Positions 1 to 11,425 of a DNA stretch of 64,000 nucleotides are shown piece by piece. This DNA comes from Adiantum capillus-veneris (lineage: Eukaryota; Streptophyta; Polypodiopsida; Polypodiales; Pteridaceae), in NCBI GenBank assembly GCA_014529385.2, contig CM043966.1:40787037-40851036 (forward strand), in the 5' to 3' direction. The position numbers and the translations under genes are program-made. Within the stretch, counting starts at the first letter, position 1. Every line of letters begins with the position of its first letter. The notes under the pieces were generated by a model. It did not search any database and was not told the DNA's origin. It worked only from the letters and a program-made list of their open reading frames with translations.

Positions 1-448
1 TTTCTCCTACTAGTGTAAGCCCAACATTTGCTGAATCAAGGAGGGTGGATTTGGACTAAGCTTGGATATTTTGTCTCCCTTCCAACGTGAAGTAATGGAC
101 AACAATGATGCGTAAGTGTCTTGGTGTTTTTTGTTAAGTTCTTGATAGCTTGTTCTCTGGTGTTGTCATCAACCTAGCCATAAATCCCACATACTGTAAG
201 AGGGCGACAGGGTGGAGAGGACTCCCCTGGCTTTAAGACAGTGATTGGGGTGGCTTTTCTTGTGATGTGTTGTGGTGAAATTTACGCAAGCTATGTTGAA
301 CAGATACTAATTTCACTTTGATTTGTCATGACAGATTTGTAAGAAGGTATTAATGCAACAAGCACCCCCTCCCCCTTTCTCTCTCTTTCTTAAATATATA
401 GTTGTGTTTGCTTGATCATTGCCGATACGTTTCTAAGCAGCCCGAGCA

Positions 449-536
<88 letters not shown>

Positions 537-750
537 TTTTAGGGTGTGAGAGTATTCCATTGGTGTTAGGGTTAGTGTAAATTCCTTGCTTGTTTGTGGG
601 TTGCTCTAACGATTCTCCTCTTTTGCGTCCTAGCTCGCTCTTAAACTAGGTGGTGCCCCTTGTGTAGTTGGGATTTGGCTGTGGGTTTGTTGTTTTGGTT
701 TGTGTTGTGTTGTGCCCCAGCCCCATTGAGCAGCACGGGAGCCTTGAAGG
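1..750. other. Non-coding flank, no gene seen
   Basis: No open frame with recognisable protein similarity and no LTR boundary could be placed here. The stretch holds a long CT microsatellite (452-533) and T/G-rich sequence. It is probably the leader or 5' LTR region of the gypsy element whose gag follows at 751-1132, but the 3' LTR that would prove it has been lost at the other end of that element. Confidence 0.4.
452..533. repeat. (CT)n microsatellite
   Basis: An uninterrupted run of about 41 CT dinucleotides. Seen directly. Confidence 0.97.
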
Positions 751-1132
751 GTGTTTAGAGGCCACTCTTCTTGTTGCCCGCCCCGGACCGCCTCAATGGT
801 AGTAAACACTAAAAGTCCTTCAACCTCAACTTCTGACAAAATGGTAAAGCCTACTTATATAGCTCCTAAGTTTGATGAGTCTATGCTAGATGAACTTGTG
901 AAGGGAATGCGTGACTTGAAAGTGAAACTTGTAAAGCTTGAAGAAAAAGTCACACCATCAGGGTCACTTCTTAGGCAAAGACAACAGCCCAAGGAAGGGT
1001 TTGTTAATAGATGTATTTGGTGTGATAGTACAGACCATGTAAGAAGGGATTGTGATGATTTTAGTGATGCTTTGTCAAAAGATGTTGTCTTTTTTAAGGA
1101 TGGTAAAATTCACTTAAGAGAGACAGGTCTAC
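751..1132 (+). pseudogene. GYP2 gag, 5' portion, interrupted by GYP1
   Basis: Gag nucleocapsid part of a Ty3/gypsy element. The frame is open from 751 and looks like gag from about the ATG at 841. It carries a zinc knuckle CIWCDSTDHVRRDC (C-x2-C-x4-H-x4-C) near 1015-1056, followed by an acidic tail. The frame is cut at 1132 by GYP1. Removing GYP1 and one copy of its TCTAC duplication lets the frame run on into PLRTNFG at 10018, the expected tail of such a gag. This shows that 751-1132 and 10018-13219 are one element. No promoter or LTR was identified for it. Confidence 0.75.
1128..1132. repeat. Target-site duplication of GYP1, left copy (TCTAC)
   Basis: TCTAC directly precedes the TG of the 5' LTR, and the same five bases directly follow the CA of the 3' LTR at 10013-10017. 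A 5-bp duplication is the norm for Ty3/gypsy integrases. Confidence 0.93.
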
Positions 1133-2694
1133 TGTCATAATAATCAATATCTAATTCTCCAAAATGATTTTCTCATATTAAACTGATCATTTAATGTGGG
1201 GAAGGCCAGGGGAGAAAAAGCTAGAATATTGGTTAAGCTAGCAGACCGGCCACAGTAGGGATCCCAAGGGAGGGCCATCTGCAAAATATCCATGTGCAAC
1301 AATGGGCTAAAAAGACCCTAAGGTTCAGCCCATTAAGACTTCCAAAATGCTAAGGTTCCAAAATTCAAAGGTTGTGTCCAAAGGTCAACCCTAGGGAAAA
1401 TTGTATTCTTTGTGTGTGCCCTAAAAGTCTTTGCACATCCCTCATGGGAGGGGGCGAGTCCTAAAGGTAGGGGATGAGAGAGAAAGCCACACACACACAC
1501 ACGCTCCCTTTACACAAAGGGAATGAGGGACACATGTCAGCTCCCTAGGCTAGATGCCCACAAGGTGTGCCCAATTTCTATTGGATGACCCTTGAAGTGG
1601 ACCAATGAGAATTAAGCTAGAGTAAATCTAGTTTAATTAATTTAAAAACATTTAATAAAAGAAACCAATGAGAATTAAGTCTCCTAAAAGACTATTGGGC
1701 AGTCTCCCAAGGGGTCCAATGAGCATTCAGGAGCCCCATGGCTTGTCTGATTCCTATTGTCCAGGAGGCAAAGGGGTCCAATGAGAGTTTAGTTTAATTA
1801 TTTAATTACCTAAAGCTCTCACAAAAGGGGAAAGGGGGACACATGTCAGAAGGCTATCACTTATGCTGCTTAATTGTAATTGGCTTGACTTGGGGAGGGC
1901 CAATGAGGCTTCAGCAAGAGCAATTAGCAAGAGGGCTCGCCCAAGAGAGAGAGGGGGCTGATTTTTGCAAGGCATTATCACACACACACTCACACAAGCT
2001 CATGTGTGAAGAAAGAGAAGACTATCTCTTCCCAAGCTTTAATGGAGAACTCATCACCTACTCCAAGCTTGTGAGATAGAAGCCTACATCAACACTCTCT
2101 TGGCATGTGGATGCAAATCCAACCAAGATCCAAGCTTCAATGCATGCTCATCTCCTCTACCAAGCTAATTACTAAGCTAAGCTATGCTACATATGAGTGA
2201 TTATGTGAGGATATGTACATCTTTCTCGTAAGATACTCCTTCTTCCTCTCAATCTACTCTCATACCCTGCTAGCTCTCACCATCTTCGAAGGTGTGTGAG
2301 GTCTTGGGTCTGAGAACGGGGATAATCCAAGTTGTGTTTGTTAAGTGTTTTGCTTAGTGCATGAAGTTTCCATCTTCATTGCACTAGCTAGTCTTGAAGG
2401 AACACAAAGAATTGTATTGTACAATGTCTCTCTTGATGGGAGAAACCATAATACAAAGCCTTTTGGAGGGGGGACCGGCTCCATGAAAATCCGGTCCTCA
2501 ACTGTTGTCAATAGCTTAATTTCTCTCTCTTTTGAAAGTATTGTCGATGCTATCTAACTAGGTGTTATGATTTTTGTTGCTCTCTCCACCCAAGCACTCT
2601 TGTAATTCTCATTAGGAATCTATTCTAATGAAATGTCCACTATGTTCATGCTAATTTCCGCTACACATAAGTTATTAGGCCATTAAATGTTACA
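1133..2694 (+). repeat. GYP1 5' LTR
   Basis: Begins TGTCATAATAATC and ends TGTTACA (TG...CA). Matches 8406-10012 along its whole length. It has a short CA run near 1488-1502 where the 3' LTR has about 58 bp. Confidence 0.95.
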
Positions 2695-2695
2695 T

Positions 2696-2707
2696 TGGTA
2701 TCAGAGC
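2696..2707 (+). other. GYP1 primer-binding site (tRNA-Met type)
   Basis: TGGTATCAGAGC lies one base after the 5' LTR. It is complementary to the 3' end of plant initiator tRNA-Met, the usual minus-strand primer of many chromoviruses and copia elements. Confidence 0.92.
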
Positions 2708-3105
2708 TCAAGGTTTCTCTTTTCTTGCTCAAAAAGGGAGGTCCTCAAGCTAGCTACAAATGGTTGGTATTATTAATTGCGTGTGAGTAAGTAGAATAGG
2801 GATTTTTCAGCCTTGCAGTGCGCCTGCCTTCGTGCAGTTAACGGGGCATCACCGTCGAGAGCTATGGTCTTAATAGTGGAGTCCTACGAGTCTTGCCTAC
2901 ACCACTATTGAGCTATTAGAAGCTTGATAGGAGCCGGTGCTGTTTTGGTGTCGAAAGACCCTCTCTTCTATTCCTTGAAATTAATGGTATTCGAGCCGCG
3001 GGTACAGTAGCTTGAGTGATTTTTCTAAAGGGGTAAAGAGGAGTAGCAACTAGGGCTTGAAGTGCCAAAGTACACCTAAAAATTTTACACCTAAAAGTTG
3101 TTAGA

Positions 3106-4635
3106 ATGGCTGACAATAGTAAAGAGAGTGAAATTAATGTTGATAACTTTGATTTTGCTCATGAGCAAGCTACTAATGATGCTTCAATGCTTGTTAACTA
3201 TCTTGTTTCTAGGCTTCAACAAGCCATGGGCAATCCATCTCTCGAAAGTGAAGTGCAACGGTAGCTCCGTGCTCACGGGATTCTCCAAGCTCATCACCAT
3301 GACGAGATAACACCTAGGAAGCCTCCTTGTGAGACTACCAAAAAAGGTCTCTCTCCGATTCGGGAAGAAGAAGAGAATCCATATGAAGGGCTCAAGAATT
3401 TACTTCTTGATGATGCATCTCCTTCCCAAAGGAGAACTTAAGAGCCTCCACCGAAGGAACGAGAAAGAAGCGAGTCTCCCGCCACCTCGGCGGAGATGGC
3501 TCCACGAAGACGGCGGGCTAAACACTCTCCATCACCACCAAAGCGGAGAAGATCATCACACTCTGCTGCACGCCATAATTCAAAGAGGGATGATAAAAAG
3601 CAAGAGAAGAAAAAGGGGAGAAAGAGGATACCCTCTTCTCCATCTTCTTCATCCTCTTATGAAAGCTATGGTGAAGACGACAAAGATCAAGACAAGAAAA
3701 AGGCGAGAAAGAGGTCACCCTCTTCTCCACCTTCTTCAAATTCTTCACCTTCTGAAGAAAGTGATGGTGCAACCTTTGAACCATCAAAAAGAAGAGGCCA
3801 TAGGAAATCCTATGCCGCATGGAAGAGGTCGTCCAAGTTGAAGAAATTCAAAGAGGGAGGGAAGAGCATCTCTTTCCTTACCTATGATGGTACCTTTGGT
3901 GCTACGGACAAAGTCTTGGCCTTTATCCAATAATTCGATGTGGCGTTTGGAGATGAGGGCTTCACGGAGTCCTCTAAGCTACGCCATGTAGCTATGCACT
4001 TTCAAAAGTCCGCCAGACAATGGTGGTCTAGCCTACGAGCCAACGGTGAAGCTCCACGAATATGGAAAGATTTAAGAGCTTCCATTATGAAGTAGTTTTT
4101 GGCCACCAATTCCAAAGACAAAGTACTCACCGAATGGCAAAGCTTAAAGCTCTCTCCCAATGAATCTATCCACAAATATGTAGACAAGTTTCGGGACCTA
4201 CAACTCAAAGCCACTGTCTTCAAAAAATTGGATTTTGGAGAGAAAAAGCAACAATTTTGTGCGGGCTTCACCGAAGAAATGGCGGAGTATGTCAACTCCC
4301 AAAGACCATGTACCATATCGGCGGTAATACACCACACTATGGTCGCCTCTCGAATCAATTTCCAAACGGGGGCAAAAAGAAATAATAAGCCCCCGGAAAA
4401 CAAGGGTTCCAATGAGCCTAAGGGGAAGGACAATGTCCAAAAGTCTCCTAAGGGCAAATCCAACAAAGCTAAAGATAAGGGAGTTTACAAAGGTAAGAAT
4501 AAACTCTCTCCTGAAGAGCTTGAGCGTTATCGTAAGGATAACCGGTGTTTCAAGTGCGGCGAACAAGGGCATGCGTACCGCGCTTGTCCCCAAAAGAACA
4601 ACCGCCAAGATCCTCCTAGAGCTTCCTTGGTTGAA
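3106..4635 (+). pseudogene. GYP1 gag (stop-interrupted)
   Basis: Capsid/nucleocapsid protein that would package the element RNA. The start chosen is the ATG at 3106 (MADNSKES), the first ATG of the frame that continues through pol. An acidic N-terminus is followed by an Arg/Ser/Lys-rich low-complexity stretch (about 3500-3840), the retrotransposon-gag core (about 3870-4320, with QWWSSLRANGEAPRIW) and a zinc knuckle CFKCGEQGHAYRAC at 4546-4587. In-frame stops lie at 3262, 3439, 3931 and 4093; three or four read as C-to-T changes of Gln codons given the surrounding sequence. There is no frameshift. Gag and pol share one frame, so a Gag-Pol fusion is inferred. Confidence 0.85.
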
Positions 4636-5574
4636 ATCCAAGAGGAGGAGACTCACCAAACTCACCACAAAGGATCTCCTCTATGCCATGCTTGGGGAAA
4701 GGTAAGAGAACATGATGCTTTTATTATCTTTTACCCTAGTTCTACTCACAATTTTATATCTATAGAGTTGGCCACCAAGCTAGGAATACAATCCTACGAG
4801 ATGGGAGATGTCCTACCCGCAGACAGTGCCTTCAAGGGGCAAGAAGCTTCAGACACTCCCTTAATCGGGAAATTGAGGCTTCATGTCCAAGGCTATGTGG
4901 ACAAAGAGGACTTCTTTATCTCTCCTCTCAAGCATGAGGATGTAATCCTAGGGGCACCATGGTTTGACCGCCTGGCTGCCGATGTTAAATTTCCTGAAAA
5001 GAGAATCTCCTTTAAGTTCAAGGAAAAAGACATGTATATAGATGCTAAGGAAATGGGTAACACCATCCCCATTGTACATACACCAGCTTTCAACAAGTCA
5101 ATAAAGAGCTCTATTTCCGTGTACATGATTTTTGTTAAAGACTCTCAAAATGAACCTAATGCTTTAGCAAAAGAAAATAAAAGCAACCAAAAGGAATTAG
5201 AGTTATCCAATTTTCTCAAGGGGTTTCAACATGTTTTTATTGACGACATCCCTTGTGAGCTACCTCCTAAACGAGGTAATGATGACCATGCAATTGAACT
5301 TCTTCCAGGAAGTTCACCGCCTAATAAACCTCCTTATAGAGTTTCTCAAGCTCAACAAGAGGAGATTATGCAGCAAGTGCATGAGTTAGTTGAGAAGGGT
5401 ATGGTTAGGCCAAGCTCATCTCCATTTTGCTCACCTGTGCTATTAGTGCAAAAGAAAGACGTCACATATCGTATGTGTGTCGACTATAGAGCACTAAATA
5501 GGATCACTATCAAGAATAGGTTTCCCGTTCCACGGGTAGAAGACCTATTTGATAAGCTACAAGGATCCACCTAA
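4636..5574 (+). pseudogene. GYP1 protease and N-terminal reverse transcriptase
   Basis: Continues the gag frame. The aspartic protease region is recognised by STHNFIS (4738 on) and the later DVILGAPWF (about 4939-4965). The catalytic Asp-Ser-Gly is missing: the sequence before STHNFIS reads IFYPS, so this protease should be inactive. RT begins near 5260 with the linker LPPKRGNDDHAIEL, then the fingers motifs LLVQKKD and RMCVDYRALNRIT (about 5440-5510). The segment ends at an in-frame TAA (5572) where the palm continues as FSRADLKSGYHQ. Length and order are those of a plant gypsy pol. Confidence 0.88.
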
Positions 5575-7185
5575 TTCAGTAGGGCTGACCTAAAAAGTGG
5601 CTATCATCAAATAAGGATAGTTGATCAAGACATTGTAAAGACCGCATTTCGTACTACATTTGGTCTTTACGAATACATTGTCATGCCTTTTGGCTTGACC
5701 AATGCACCATCCACATTCAACCTATTGATGGAGAAGCTGTTCAGGCCTCATCGAACCTTCACTAGAGTGTTCTTTGATGATATGATCATCTACTCTAATT
5801 CATTGGAGGAACACAAGCAACACCTCCAGGTAATATTTCAAGTTTTAAGAGAGAATAAACTTTATGTTAATCGAAAGAAAAGTGAATTTTTCTTGCAAGA
5901 GATTCAGTATTTAGGTCACATTATCTCTCAAGATGGCATCCAAATGGATCCATCCAAGTTAGAGGTAATAAAAGGATGGCCTAAACCAAGGAATCTTCAT
6001 GAACTAAGAAGCTTCATAGGTATGTGTGCATACTATAGACGCTTCATAGAAAAGTTCTCACAAATTGCGGGACCATTACATGACCTAACAAAGAAAAGCG
6101 TTAGGTATACATGGTCTGCTAAGGAGAACAATGCTTTCAAAAAGCTTAAAGAAAAGCTTATCTCTCAGCCTGTGCTTACACTACCGGATCTCTCAAAACC
6201 ATTTGAGGTCCAATGCGATGCTTGTGGTGATTGCCTTGGAGCTGTTTTACTCCAAGAAGGGCACACCATAGGCTATGAGAGTCGAAGGCTCGACCCTGTT
6301 GAGCAAGCTCTAGGCATATACAAAAAGGAACTCCTTGCAGTTCTACATGCCTTAGACTCATGGAAGCACTATTTATTGGGGACTCCTTTCATTCTGCGAA
6401 CGGATCACCAAAGTCTTAAGTACTTCATGATGCAGACCAAGCTCTTCGACAAACAAATGAGGTGGGCAAATTTCCTTTCGCAATTTCATTTTCATATTGC
6501 TCACATTGCTGGTAAGCATAATCAAGTAGCTGATGCACTCTCAAGACGGCCGAGAGTGAATGCGGTTTCCATAGCAACTCACAATGATCTATCTTCAATG
6601 ATAGATGAGTATGCTATTGATCCCAATTTTAGAGATGTGATTTCATCCCTTGCATTAGGGAAGAAAGAAGAACCATTTACTTTACAACATGGTTATCTTC
6701 TCTATGGCAATAGACTATGCGTTACTAACTCACTATGTGAGAAAGTAATGTATGAATCTCATGCTCCACCTTATGCGGGGCATAGAGGGATTCAGTCTAC
6801 CTTAAAGGGAATTGAAACATATTTCTATTGGCCTACCATGAAAGTGAACATACAAGAGTATGTTTCCAAATGTGTGGTATGCCAAAAGACAAAATTTGAT
6901 AGAGGGAAGCAACTTGGATTGCTTCAACCCTTGCCAATCCCTAATTCACCATGGGAGAGCATATCCATGGATTTTATCTTTGGATTGCCTAAGTCTATCC
7001 ATGGGAATACGGGAATATGGACGATAGTAGACAGGTTTAGTAAACAAGCTCATTTTACACCTGTCAAAAAGACTATCAAAGCCCATCAAATGGCAACCCT
7101 CTTTATTTCACAAATTTTCAAGTACCATGGCTTGCCCATGTCCATAGTGTCGGATAGAGATCCTAGAATGACCAGTAATTTCTAG
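5575..7185 (+). pseudogene. GYP1 RT palm, RNase H and integrase core
   Basis: Same frame. The RT palm has MPFGLTNAPSTF and the catalytic FFDDMIIYS at about 5770-5796, with both aspartates present. RNase H follows (CDACGDCLGAVLLQ, about 6210; HALDSWKHYLLG; TDHQSLKYF; ADALSRRP). The integrase has the H2C2 zinc finger (HAPPYAGHRGIQST ... CVVCQ, about 6757-6885), the first catalytic Asp in SMDFIFGLP (about 6966) and the second in VSDRDPRM (about 7147). The stop at 7183 falls where related integrases have Trp, so TGG to TAG is the likely change. RT, RNase H and two of three integrase acidic residues look intact. Confidence 0.92.
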
Positions 7186-8049
7186 AAGGGTCTCTTTGAG
7201 AATTTAGGAACAAGGCTAAACTTCTCTTCGGCCTATCATCCACAAACTGATGGCCAAAGTGAAATAGCTAACCTAACCATTCTCGATCTATTAAAAGCCT
7301 ATGTAACGGAAGTAGATCAAAGATCCCAATGGGAGAAGTACTTACCCTTAGTGGAGTATGCTTACAATAACACTGTACATACTTCCACGAGAAAAGCACC
7401 TTTCGAGGTAATTGAGGGAAGATCAAAAAGTCCCTTGCTACTTAAGGTACATGGGAAGATATTCGGTGTAGATGAGTATAGCCGAGACCTACAAGAATCT
7501 TTCCAAAAGATTAAGGATGCTATCTCTATCTCACATCAAAGGCAAAAGGCTGCTGCTGACAAGCACAGAAGAGCCCAAGCCTTTAAAGAAAACGATTGGG
7601 TCTTGTTAAAGTTACCCAAGGCTCGATTAAGGCACACAACGGGCAAGAATCCTACGGGTCACCAAAAGTACTATGCTAAACTAGCAAAAAGGTACTATGG
7701 TCCCTTTCAGATTCTTAGGCCAATCAATGAGATGGCCTATCAACTCAAGTTGCCCAATCATTGGCTCATACACAATGCTTTTCATGTGAGCCTATTAAAG
7801 CCTTACAAAGGAGAGCCACCTCAAGAACCAACTATTGAAGACCCACCGGAGATCGAGGACCAAGAAGAGGTGCTGTAGCCCGAGTCCATTCTCCGACATG
7901 AAGACAAGGTACTAAGAGGCGGTAAGACTATCCGACGATATCTTATTAAGTTTAATAATTATCCTTTTGAAGATGCTAGATGGATGCAAGGCATACAATT
8001 AAAGGATAACCTAAACCTTGTCAATGCTTACAATGCTTCCCAAGAGTAA
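7186..8049 (+). pseudogene. GYP1 integrase C-terminus and chromodomain
   Basis: Same frame. Contains PQTDGQSE with the third catalytic residue Glu (about 7240-7263), a GPY/F-like module (RYYGPFQILRPINEMAYQL, about 7690-7750) and HNAFHVSLLKPY. A stop at 7876 (probably CAG to TAG) precedes a chromodomain-like tail ESILRHEDKVLRGG ... RRYLIKFNNYPFEDARW (about 7885-7986). The frame closes at TAA 8047. Chromodomains of this kind tether integration to modified chromatin in known chromoviruses; that role here is inferred. Confidence 0.85.
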
Positions 8050-8389
8050 GCAAATGTACAAAATCTTAACAATGAACAAAATTTTTGTCTTATAAGGCTC
8101 TCTTTTTCTTTATTTTTGCACAAAAATGAAGTAGTATGCATGCTTAGATCAAGTTTGCGGAGACGACGTCTCCCAAACACCAAGTAGAGCTTGTCACTCT
8201 ACTATGGAAGACTGATAGGACTAATGTGCAGACATGCTTGTGGCAGCGTCAGGCTCTCAAGCGCCAAATGGACTAGTCATCCATTGTGGAATGATGCCGT
8301 AGGGTAACATAGGGATCCTCTACTCGCTAAGAAAAGGAATCATGAACATGGTTTATCTTCTCTACACTAGAGTCGAGGACAACTATGAT
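8050..8389 (+). other. GYP1 3' untranslated region
   Basis: Between the pol stop and the polypurine tract. No coding pattern seen. It ends in GAGTCGAGGACAAC, the GAGGACG-like stretch often found just before the polypurine tract of plant chromoviruses. Confidence 0.6.
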
Positions 8390-8405
8390 TTCAAGAGAGA
8401 GGTAA
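8390..8405 (+). other. GYP1 polypurine tract
   Basis: AAGAGAGAGGTAA directly before the TG of the 3' LTR; the expected plus-strand primer site. Confidence 0.75.
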
Positions 8406-8760
8406 TGTCATAATAATCAATATCTAATTATCCTAAATGATTTTCTCATATTAAACTGATCATTTAATGTGGGGAAGGCCAGGGGAGAAAAAGATAGAAT
8501 ATTGGTTAAGTTAGCAGACCGGCCACAGTAGGGATCCAAAGGGGGGGCCATCTGCAAAAGAGCCATGTGCAACAATGGGCTAAAAAGACCCTAAGGTTCA
8601 GCCCATTAAGACTTCCAAAATGCTAAGGTTCCAAAATTCAAAGGTTGTGTCCAAAGGTCAACCCTAGGGAAAATTGGATGCTTTCTGTGTGCCCTAAAAG
8701 TCTTTGCACATCCCTACATGGGAGGGGGCGAGCCCTAAAGGTAGGGTATGAGAGAGAAAT

Positions 8761-8821
<61 letters not shown>

Positions 8822-10012
8822 CTCCCTTTACACAAAGGGAATGAGGGACGCATGTCAGCTCCCTAGGCCAGATGCCCACAAGGTGTGCCCAATTTCTATT
8901 GGATGACCCTTGAAGTGGACCAATGAGAATTAAGCTAGAGTAAATCTAGTTTAATTAATTTAAAAACATTTAATAAAAGAAACCAATGAGAATTAAGTCT
9001 CCTAGAAGACTATTGGGCAGTCTCCCAAGGGGTCCCATGAGCATTCAGGAGCCCCATGGCTTGCCTGATTCCTATTGGCCAGGAGGCAAAGGGGTCCAAT
9101 GAGAGTTTAGTTTAATTATTTAATTACCTAAAGCTCTCACAAAAGGGGAAAGGGGGACACATGTCAGAAGGCTATCACTTATGCTGCTTAATTGTAATTG
9201 GCTTGACTTGGGGAGGGCCAATGAGGCTTCAACAAGAGAAACTAGCAAGAGGGCTCGCCCAAGAGAGAGAGGGGGCTGATTTTTGCAAGGAATTATCACA
9301 CACACACTCACACAAGCTCATGTGTGAGGAAAGATAACACTATCTCTTCCCAAGCTTTAATGGAGAACTCATCACCTACTCCAAGCTTGTGAGATAGAAG
9401 CCTACATCAACACTCTCTTGGCATGTGGATGCAAATCCAACCAAGAGCCAAGCTTCAATGCATGCTCATCTCCTCTACCAAGCTAATTACTAAGCTAAGC
9501 TATGCTACATATGAGTGATTATGTGAGGAGATGTACATCTTTCTCGTAAGATACTCCTTCTTCCTCTCAATCGACTCTCATACCCTGCTAGCTCTCACCA
9601 TCTTCGAAGGTGTGTGAGGTCTTGGGTCTCAGAACGGGGATAATCCAAGTTGTGTTTGTTAAGTGTTTTGCTTAGTGCATGAAGTTTCCATCTTCATTGC
9701 ACTAGCTAGTCTTGAAGGAACACAAAGAATTGTATTGTACAATGTCTCTCTTGATGGGAGAAACCATAATACAAAGCCTTTTGGAGGGGGGACCGGCTCC
9801 ATGAAAATCCGGTCCTCAACTGTTGTCAATAGCTTAATTTCTCTCTCTTTTGAAAGTATTGTCGATGCTATCTAACTAGGTGTTATGATTTTTGTTGCTC
9901 TCTCCACCCAAGCACTCTTGTAATTCTCATTAGGAATCTATTCTAATGAAATGCCCACTATGTTCATGCTAATTTCCACTACACATAAGTTATCAGGCCA
10001 TGAAATGTTACA
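8406..10012 (+). repeat. GYP1 3' LTR
   Basis: TG...CA copy of 1133-2694. The main length difference is the CA microsatellite at 8762-8819. Followed by the right TCTAC. Confidence 0.95.
8762..8819. repeat. (CA)n microsatellite inside the GYP1 3' LTR
   Basis: About 29 CA units, against about 7-8 units at the same place in the 5' LTR (1488-1502). Confidence 0.95.
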
Positions 10013-10017
10013 TCTAC
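10013..10017. repeat. Target-site duplication of GYP1, right copy (TCTAC)
   Basis: Matches 1128-1132. Confidence 0.93.
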
Positions 10018-11189
10018 CCTTGAGAACTAACTTTGGGTAGGAGGGAATGCAAACCTTAGTTGAAGATATGGCAACTAACCATGACACCTCTTCAGATTGA
10101 GGTAGCTACTTATGGAGTAAAAATTGAGCATCTTACTGATGAAGAGGTGAGTGACCATCATGGTCAAATTTGGCCAAATGTCATGCAATTAGCTAAAAAG
10201 AGAAATCTTACAAAAGAGATTCTACATGAAGCAGGTGATTGCATACATCTAGAAACAGGATGGAATGATCCAATGGACTCATTGTCAGTGCATGCCTACA
10301 TTACAAAATGCCAAAAAAATGAGGCGATTGTAGAAGAGAAGCGCAGGCGTGAGAATGCTGATGAAGGACCATCAAAAAGAGCTTCTAGAAGTGGGGGAAG
10401 AAGTGACTCAATGCCTTCCCAAACACCTTAAACACAAGGATAATCGCCACCTGAAGTACTCATGGAGGAGTCTACAACAATAACGAAGAAAGAGCCAACA
10501 AAAGGTAAGACAAAAGGCCCAACTTATAAACTACAATCTAATATTGAGGTTGCTACAGATTTAAAGAAAGTCTTGGAGGAAAGGATCTTGAATAGCAAGA
10601 TTGAGTTTACTCTGGGAGAAGTTCTTGGCATTGCAAAGAGTGAATTCCATGAGGAGATCATTGACATCATCAAGAGGAAGAGGCAAACCCTTGCTGAATT
10701 TTCTTATCCACAGGTTGAAGGGGAAACCTCGAAGACACAAGGGATGCAGCTGCAAAATAAGGAGGATGATGTAGCTGTTGTAGGATGCTACCAATCTAGT
10801 GGGAGAGTGAAGCAAGTGCATTTCTCAAATGATGATGAAGAAGTTGAAGATATTCCTAGGAGCTACTATTTACGAAGTCACTGGGCAAGGGCTACTACAA
10901 AAACATTAGTCAAGGTAGGTGATCTTGAAGAGCCATTCGTTGCCTTGATTGACCATGGTTCAGAAATAAACATAATGTCAAAGAGTCTCTACAACATGTG
11001 CAAATGGCCAATGGACACAGATCATGGCTGGATGGTAAAAGTGGCAAACAATTCATCATGGAATTGTATGCAGCATGTCCAAGTGTGAAGGTGGCAATAG
11101 GTGATGTAAAGATTGACCAAAACTTCTTTGTACAGGATACATCTTCATATCATCTCATCCTTGGACATCCCTACATTGTGGGAGTTTGA
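10018..11189 (+). pseudogene. GYP2 gag tail and protease
   Basis: Continuation of the gag begun at 751. From 10018 it reads PLRTNFG, then stops and a frame change near 10060. Next comes a frame rich in charged residues (10060-10431, ending DSMPSQTP) and, after two in-frame stops, a second frame (10462-11088). The second has a conserved-looking block ERILNSKIEFTLGEVLGIAK (about 10580-10640), then the protease ALIDHGSEINIMSKSL near 10942-10990. The active-site triad reads Asp-His-Gly rather than Asp-Ser/Thr-Gly. A shift near 11060 leads to YHLILGHPYIVGV (to 11187), which resembles the ILG flap-end motif of retroviral-type proteases. Confidence 0.7.
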
Positions 11190-11425
11190 ATGGAAACAAA
11201 CGTAATGGATGATGGTTCAGCATATGCTAGGATACGTAGCAAAGATGGTAAGCGTGCTGTCCAATTTCTCACAGTTTGTGTGAACCATGAAAGAGATCGT
11301 GACAACCTCAGAGAACATCCTCTACCAAAGGTGAGCAAAGAGTTTCATGACCATAGGGAAATGATGGGTTTTGGCCAAGTACCATTGTAAAGCGGGATTG
11401 CAGTGGTACAGAAAGAAAAAGGGTC
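11190..11425 (+). pseudogene. GYP2 protease-RT linker
   Basis: Short open stretch (11190-11390) after the ILGHPYIVGV motif, in line with pol and ending at a stop. It contains RIRSKDGKRAVQFLTVC and no further recognised domain. Best read as the post-protease linker of GYP2. Confidence 0.5.

Larger units (their letters stand above)
1133..10012 (+). mobile_element. GYP1: complete Ty3/gypsy (chromodomain) LTR retrotransposon
   Basis: An 8.9-kb full-length element in the order LTR, PBS, gag, protease, RT, RNase H, integrase, chromodomain, polypurine tract, LTR, flanked by TCTAC duplications. The two LTRs are about 1.56 and 1.61 kb and agree closely by eye; the main length difference is a CA microsatellite. 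The gag-pol region is one reading frame from 3106 to 8049 with seven in-frame stops and no frameshift. The integrase-plus-chromodomain order and tRNA-Met primer site place it among the chromoviruses; the exact clade was not determined. It inserted into the gag of GYP2. Confidence 0.95.

Noticed and set aside
1802-2557. Small frames duplicated at 9120-9875
   Set aside because: They lie in the two GYP1 LTRs; similarity between them is LTR identity, not coding conservation.
8638-8879. Frames with Val-Cys or Thr-His repeats
   Set aside because: Translations of the CA microsatellite inside the GYP1 LTR.
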